NCBI RefSeq assembly: GCF_900167435.1
Contig: NZ_FUWS01000017.1
Span: 1 to 64,000, forward strand
Source of the DNA: Marinactinospora thermotolerans DSM 45154
GTDB lineage: Bacteria > Actinomycetota > Actinomycetes > Streptosporangiales > Streptosporangiaceae
Length of the DNA: 64,000 nt
Reading direction: 5' to 3'
Part shown: piece after piece, positions 60,400 to 64,000 of the stretch
Layout of the letters: each line of letters opens with the position of its first letter
Position numbering within the stretch: the stretch's first letter is position 1
Position numbers and translations under genes: made by a program
Notes under the pieces: generated by a model
The model's input: the letters and a program-made list of their open reading frames with translations, nothing else
What the model was told of the DNA's origin: nothing
Database searches by the model: none

Positions 60400-60750
60400 T
60401 CAGGTCAGCGCGGCCTTGAGCGCCCGGTTCATGTCGTCCTCGATGGTGATGACCTGGTCAATGCCGGCGATGACGAACAGGCGCTGCACCGTGCGCTGCG
60501 GCGAGGCCACGACGAAACCGATGGACCGGTCGCGGGCCTGGCGGTAGCAGGCGACCAGGACCCCGATACAGCGGGAGTCGCAGAAGTCGACGCCGGAGAA
60601 GTCGACGACGACCCCTCGGGGCGGGGAGTCGGCGCTCAGGAAGCCGTCGAGCTCACGGGCGAGCTCGGGTGAGGTGATGGCGTCGAGGTCTCCCCGTGGG
60701 AGCACCACGACGACATCGCCCTCGGTTCGGGTCGAGATCTCGGCTGTCAC
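60400..60750 (-). CDS. STAS-domain antagonist with a DSRC site
   Basis: A 116-residue STAS protein: VVVLPRGDLDAITSPELARELD and VVVDFSGVDFCDSRCIGVLVACYRQARDR. The Ser is kept, but the usual following Ser-Gly is Arg-Cys, so the phospho-site loop differs from both other STAS proteins here. GTG 60750 has GAGGAG upstream. It converges on the MEDS-ATPase gene and is probably its partner. Confidence 0.85.
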   Translation of the reverse strand: MTAEISTRTEGDVVVVLPRGDLDAITSPELARELDGFLSADSPPRGVVVDFSGVDFCDSRCIGVLVACYRQARDRSIGFVVASPQRTVQRLFVIAGIDQVITIEDDMNRALKAALT

Positions 60751-60949
60751 GCACGCACTCCTCGCTCGTCACGCCTTTGGCGGGAGATGGGGGTTGGGGA
60801 GGTGGGGGATCGGCGTTTCCGCTCCGCACCACCGTCGCGTCCACGCCGGCCGTACACTCCGCTACTCCGTCACCTTAGCGCCATTCGGCACACCCGGTCG
60901 GGCCCGCACACCTTCCGTCATCGGACCGGTACCAAGCGTGCCCCTCGGT

Positions 60950-61720
60950 TCACCGGACGGCCACCCTGCGGGGTCCCGTCGTCGTGCCGGCGGCGTGCTC
61001 CTCCACGAGCTTGCGGGCGACCTCGGCCACCTTCATCCGGTTGCGCTGGGCGACCCTGCGCAGTTCCCGGAACGCCTCGTCGGCGTCGCACCCGCGCGCG
61101 TGCATGATGATGCCCTTGGCCTGGTCGATGACGCCGCGCGACGACATGGCGCGCCGCATATGCGCGGCCTCGCGCTCGGCGTCGCTGTAGCGGCCCGCCT
61201 GGAGCAGCATCGCGGTGGCCTGCTCGGCGAGCAGCTCGATGAGCGGCTGCACGATCACCGGGTCGAAGGCGTCGGCCCGGCCCGAATGCACTCCGAGGGT
61301 CAAAACCTCATCGCCGAAGGCGCGCGGCAGCGTCACCGAGGAACGGTCACCGCACTGCACCGCCATGCTGGTGTAGCGCGGCCAGCGATCCCCGCGCAGC
61401 ACGTCTCCCACCGAGACCGGCCGCATCTCGCGCACCGCCTCCACCGCGGGCCCCTGATCGGTGGCGTACTGGTGCTCGAAGGCCGCCGCCAGGTCGGAGT
61501 GGGAGGCGCCGTAGTCGACGACGACGTGCCCGCCGGGGTGTTCCGCGACATCGTCGCCGTCACCGCGTTCCACCGCCCGCCAGACCACCACCAGGGCCGC
61601 CGAGCAGCCGGGGACCCCGCGCGCGGCCACCGTGCTCAACCGGTCCACCGCCCGTTCCGGGGTGCTGCTGCCCTCCTGCCCCAGCGCGCCGATCTCCCGC
61701 GCGAGACGCTCGATCCACAT
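60950..61720 (-). CDS. GAF-ANTAR RNA-binding regulator
   Basis: A 256-residue protein. Residues 20-180 form a GAF domain (ATDQGPAVEAVREMRPVSVGDV). Residues 190-245 form an ANTAR domain (RRAMSSRGVIDQAKGIIMHARGCDADEAFRELRRVAQRNRMKVAEVARKLV). ANTAR proteins bind tandem RNA hairpins and prevent termination. The signal sensed by GAF is unknown. It diverges from the PAS-GAF gene. Confidence 0.9.
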   Translation of the reverse strand: MWIERLAREIGALGQEGSSTPERAVDRLSTVAARGVPGCSAALVVVWRAVERGDGDDVAEHPGGHVVVDYGASHSDLAAAFEHQYATDQGPAVEAVREMRPVSVGDVLRGDRWPRYTSMAVQCGDRSSVTLPRAFGDEVLTLGVHSGRADAFDPVIVQPLIELLAEQATAMLLQAGRYSDAEREAAHMRRAMSSRGVIDQAKGIIMHARGCDADEAFRELRRVAQRNRMKVAEVARKLVEEHAAGTTTGPRRVAVR

Positions 61721-61903
61721 GTCCGTGCCCCCCGTCCCGTTCTCGTCCGGTCACCGCTACTCCACCGTAACCACCGTCGGCTCCACTGGGGTCATGCGTT
61801 AGCTTCATATGCGGGGCCGTTCCCGCGGGCGACCCCCGGGGCCCACGGCGGCGGAGGGCACTCCCACACCCCTGGGCCTCCCCATCCTCACACGTCAGGA
61901 GCC

Positions 61904-63073
61904 ATGAGCTTGCCGGAGAACCTCGCCGACCTCGAACGCGAGATCACCGAGTTGGGCGAACGCGCGGCGGCGTTGCGCAGCACGCACGCCATGTATCCCG
62001 GTGACGCCGCGAGCACCCTCGAAGCCGCGCTCGCCGAACTCGACTTCGCCGAACGGTTGCTGCGCGACTGTGGGCGCAGGATGGCCAGCGAGGTCGACGC
62101 GAGCGCGTCCCGCCGCGCCGCCAACGACGACGACCGCGCCGTGCTGCGGGCCGTCTTCACCGAGCTGAGCATCCCCGTCGTCCTGCTCGACCACGAGGGC
62201 TACATCCGCCGCATCAACGCGATCGGGGCCGAACGGCTGGGCAGCACCAGCGGCTACCTCACCGGAAAGCCGCTGTCGATCTTCGTCGACCTGCGCCGCC
62301 GCGCCGCCATGCGCTCGCGGCTGGCCGCGGTGCTGCGCGGCGGGGAGCCCGCGTCGTTCGACTCGCGGCTGGCCCGCCGCGGCTGGGCCGAGGACGTCCA
62401 CCTCACCCTGACCCGCCTGGACGTGCCCACCGAGGCCAACCCGCTCGTCCTCGTCGTCATGTCGCCGCCGCTGGACAGCAGCGCCGACGAGGGGCCCGCC
62501 CCGTTGGAGGCCGAGGTCGAGGACCAGGTCGTCGTGCTCGCCGCGCGCCGACTGGACGTGCTCACCCGCATGACCCGGCTGCTGCTGCGCAGCGCCGGCC
62601 CCGGCGGCGCGGGCAGCCCGCTCGCCCTCGACGACGCCGCGGCCCTGCTCGCGGACTCCTACGCCGACTGGGTCATCATCGACGTCTGCGACCTGCCCTC
62701 CGACGCCTCCGAACCGCGGCGCGCGGTGGTGGCCGGCCCCGAGGGCGACGAGGCGCGCAAAATGCTGGAAGGGCTCGACCCGCTCTCGTCCGAGGTCCCC
62801 CGCGACGTGCTGGGCACCGGCCAGTCCGTCCTGCACCAGCTCATCGAGGACGGGGGCGTGCTCGGCCACGACCCCAACGGGGTCCCGGTCCTCGGCGCGC
62901 TCGGCGCGGGTTCACTGCTGTGCGTCCCCCTGCGCGGAAGCAGGGGCGTGCGCGGAGCGCTCACCCTGATCCGGCGCAGCAACCGCGGCTCCTTCCGGCT
63001 CGCCGACCTGGGCCTGATCGAGGAGATCGGCGAGCACATCGGGCTGGCCCTGCCGCCGCGTTCGGCGGGCTGA
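61904..63073 (+). CDS. PAS-GAF sensor without an output domain
   Basis: A 389-residue protein: an N-terminal coiled-coil (residues 1-65), PAS domain (about 80-195; IPVVLLDHEGYIRRINAIGAERLG) and GAF domain (about 215-385; LLCVPLRGSRGVRGALTLIRR). Related actinobacterial proteins usually end in a PP2C/SpoIIE phosphatase; here the stop comes right after GAF. It may act by protein contact with the nearby STAS or kinase proteins. ATG 61904 follows TCAGGAG. Confidence 0.85.
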   Translation: MSLPENLADLEREITELGERAAALRSTHAMYPGDAASTLEAALAELDFAERLLRDCGRRMASEVDASASRRAANDDDRAVLRAVFTELSIPVVLLDHEGYIRRINAIGAERLGSTSGYLTGKPLSIFVDLRRRAAMRSRLAAVLRGGEPASFDSRLARRGWAEDVHLTLTRLDVPTEANPLVLVVMSPPLDSSADEGPAPLEAEVEDQVVVLAARRLDVLTRMTRLLLRSAGPGGAGSPLALDDAAALLADSYADWVIIDVCDLPSDASEPRRAVVAGPEGDEARKMLEGLDPLSSEVPRDVLGTGQSVLHQLIEDGGVLGHDPNGVPVLGALGAGSLLCVPLRGSRGVRGALTLIRRSNRGSFRLADLGLIEEIGEHIGLALPPRSAG

Positions 63074-63093
63074 GCCGGCCGCGTCCCGGCTCA
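63071..63093. terminator. Hairpin built from two stop codons
   Basis: TGAGCCGG (63071-63078) pairs with CCGGCTCA (63086-63093). The first TGA is the PAS-GAF stop and the TCA is the stop of the convergent small gene. Confidence 0.6.
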
Positions 63094-63249
63094 GGACCAC
63101 CCCGAGACGGTCATGCGGCCCGTCCCGGCACAACCACGGCACTCCCGGGGCACCAGCATCTCGCCGGTCAGGTCACTGCCCGCATAACCCACGACGGTGA
63201 TCCGGTAACCACTGCCGTGGCAGTCGGGACACACGATCACGACGTCCAT
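63091..63249 (-). CDS. 52-residue zinc-motif protein (DnaJ zinc-finger-like)
   Basis: A short gene encoding MDVVIVCPDCHGSGYR at the start and CRGCAGTGRM near the end. The two CxxCxGxG units match those of the DnaJ central zinc finger and would form one zinc site, while the J domain is absent. It starts at ATG 63249 with GGTGG upstream and ends inside the hairpin it shares with the PAS-GAF gene. Proteins of this size are common in actinomycetes but uncharacterised. Confidence 0.8.
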   Translation of the reverse strand: MDVVIVCPDCHGSGYRITVVGYAGSDLTGEMLVPRECRGCAGTGRMTVSGWS

Positions 63250-63304
63250 GCCACCAGCGTATGCGCCACCGGCCTCCGATGTGGGCGGATGCCACGGCCT
63301 CGGG

Positions 63305-63937
63305 TCACGAGGATCCGCGCAGCGCCGAGACGAACTCGGCGAGCCGCGCCACCGAACGGTCGAGGTCGCGCAGCGCGGCGGCGGTCCGCCCGTCGGCGTC
63401 GGTGGCGAGAACCCGCTCCCGCACCCGTTCCACCCCCTCGGAGACCTCGGCGGTGCGCTCGGACAGCCGGGTCACGACCGAGCGGACCGGGCCGTCGACC
63501 TCGGCGCCCAGCTCGCGCTGGAGCATCCGCGACTGCTCCTGGAGCCGGCGCTTGGTGTGGTAGAGGTCGACGAACACCTCGACCTTGGCCCGCAGCACCC
63601 AGGGGTCGAACGGTTTGGTGAGGTAGTCGATCGATCTGGAGGCGTACCCCCGGAAGACCTGGTGGCGGTCGATGTCGGCCCCGGTCAGGAAGATGATCGG
63701 GATGTCCTTGGTCTTCTCGCGCTGCTTGATGTGCGCGGCCGTCTCGAAGCCGTCCATCCCCGGCATCATCACGTCGAGCAGGATGACCGCGAAGTCGTCC
63801 TCCAGCAACGCCTTGAGCGCGGCCTCGCCCGAACTGGCCCGCACCAGGTTCTGGTCGAGGGAGGTGAGGATCGCCTCCAGGGTCGTGAGGTTGTCGTCGC
63901 GGTCGTCGACGAGGAGGATATTGGCCTTGTGCGGCAC
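63305..63937 (-). CDS. Response regulator with helical C-terminal extension
   Basis: A 210-residue protein. Residues 1-130 are a receiver domain: ILLVDDRDDN, phospho-Asp55 in VILLDVMMPG, conserved Thr in IIFLTG and Lys in YLTKPF. The C-terminal 80 residues are helical with no DNA-binding motif (RMLQRELGAEVDGPVRSVVTRL). It resembles regulators paired with hybrid kinases. GTG 63937 has AGGAGT upstream. A partner kinase probably lies beyond the window edge. Confidence 0.88.
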   Translation of the reverse strand: MPHKANILLVDDRDDNLTTLEAILTSLDQNLVRASSGEAALKALLEDDFAVILLDVMMPGMDGFETAAHIKQREKTKDIPIIFLTGADIDRHQVFRGYASRSIDYLTKPFDPWVLRAKVEVFVDLYHTKRRLQEQSRMLQRELGAEVDGPVRSVVTRLSERTAEVSEGVERVRERVLATDADGRTAAALRDLDRSVARLAEFVSALRGSS

Positions 63938-64000
63938 GTCTACGACTCCTGCCCATCTTCTTCTGCGCGGTGCGTACGGTTGTCCCGATCCAACCACGTT

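Overview
The window is about 70% GC with GTG starts, a WhiB protein, STAS/partner-switch regulators, ANTAR and GAF sensors, and a complete ectoine/hydroxyectoine cluster. This points to a soil or halotolerant filamentous actinomycete, most like the Nocardiopsaceae (Nocardiopsis, Streptomonospora, Thermobifida relatives). That placement is inferred from gene content, not from a marker gene. No prophage, insertion sequence, CRISPR array or rRNA is visible, and the only tRNA is a selenocysteine tRNA. This is mostly chromosomal housekeeping and stress-physiology DNA.

Layout. 1-4.5 kb: small secreted and membrane proteins, a CitE/malyl-CoA-type lyase and a BisC-type molybdoenzyme. 4.5-7.8 kb: an iron-siderophore uptake operon (two FecCD permeases and an ATPase) behind an IdeR/DmdR-type iron box. 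7.75-8.58 kb: no convincing gene. 8.6-11.6 kb: an SDR with altered catalytic residues, a MocR-type regulator and a DUF6069-like membrane protein. 11.7-16 kb: phenylacetate genes paaN, paaI, paaK and a TetR regulator around one operator. 16-20 kb: an alkaline-phosphatase-like polytopic protein, a STAS protein and an M50B peptidase. 20-24.2 kb: the selenocysteine cluster selC-selA-(YrdB)-selB. 24.2-27.2 kb: a translationally coupled kinase/response-regulator/DUF4097 operon.

27.4-30.6 kb: molybdate uptake (HTH-TOBE regulator, modABC). 30.7-38 kb: a Lys/Asp/His-rich secreted peptide, a SRPBCC protein, a MutT1-like Nudix/phosphatase beside ppk, and three tandem CPBP membrane proteins. 38.5-40.2 kb: a membrane-anchored pentapeptide-type repeat protein. 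40.2-41.65 kb: largely gene-poor. 41.6-46.5 kb: a STAS protein, a TetR regulator facing a GH3 glycosidase across a large palindrome, and a flavoprotein. 46.6-53.3 kb: ectABCD followed by ehuBCDA on the minus strand, so synthesis, hydroxylation and re-import of compatible solutes are encoded together. 54-57.5 kb: WhiB, a membrane-CopC fusion, a PP2C phosphatase and a degenerate SDR. 58-64 kb: a GT4 glycosyltransferase and a sensory cluster (MEDS-HATPase, STAS, GAF-ANTAR, PAS-GAF, a tiny zinc-motif protein and a response regulator).

Themes. Molybdate uptake, selenocysteine machinery and a molybdenum oxidoreductase suggest a Sec-containing formate dehydrogenase elsewhere in the genome. Stress sensing recurs as three STAS proteins, an RsbW-like ATPase, PP2C and PAS-GAF. 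Many convergent gene pairs share perfect hairpin terminators, and several promoters can be read with an operator lying on them. I did not find a clearly new defence or mobile system. The best leads are the three CPBP proteins with graded motif loss, the alkaline-phosphatase-like polytopic protein, the Lys/His-rich secreted peptide, the GH3 operator, and the compact sensory cluster with its overlooked 52-residue protein.
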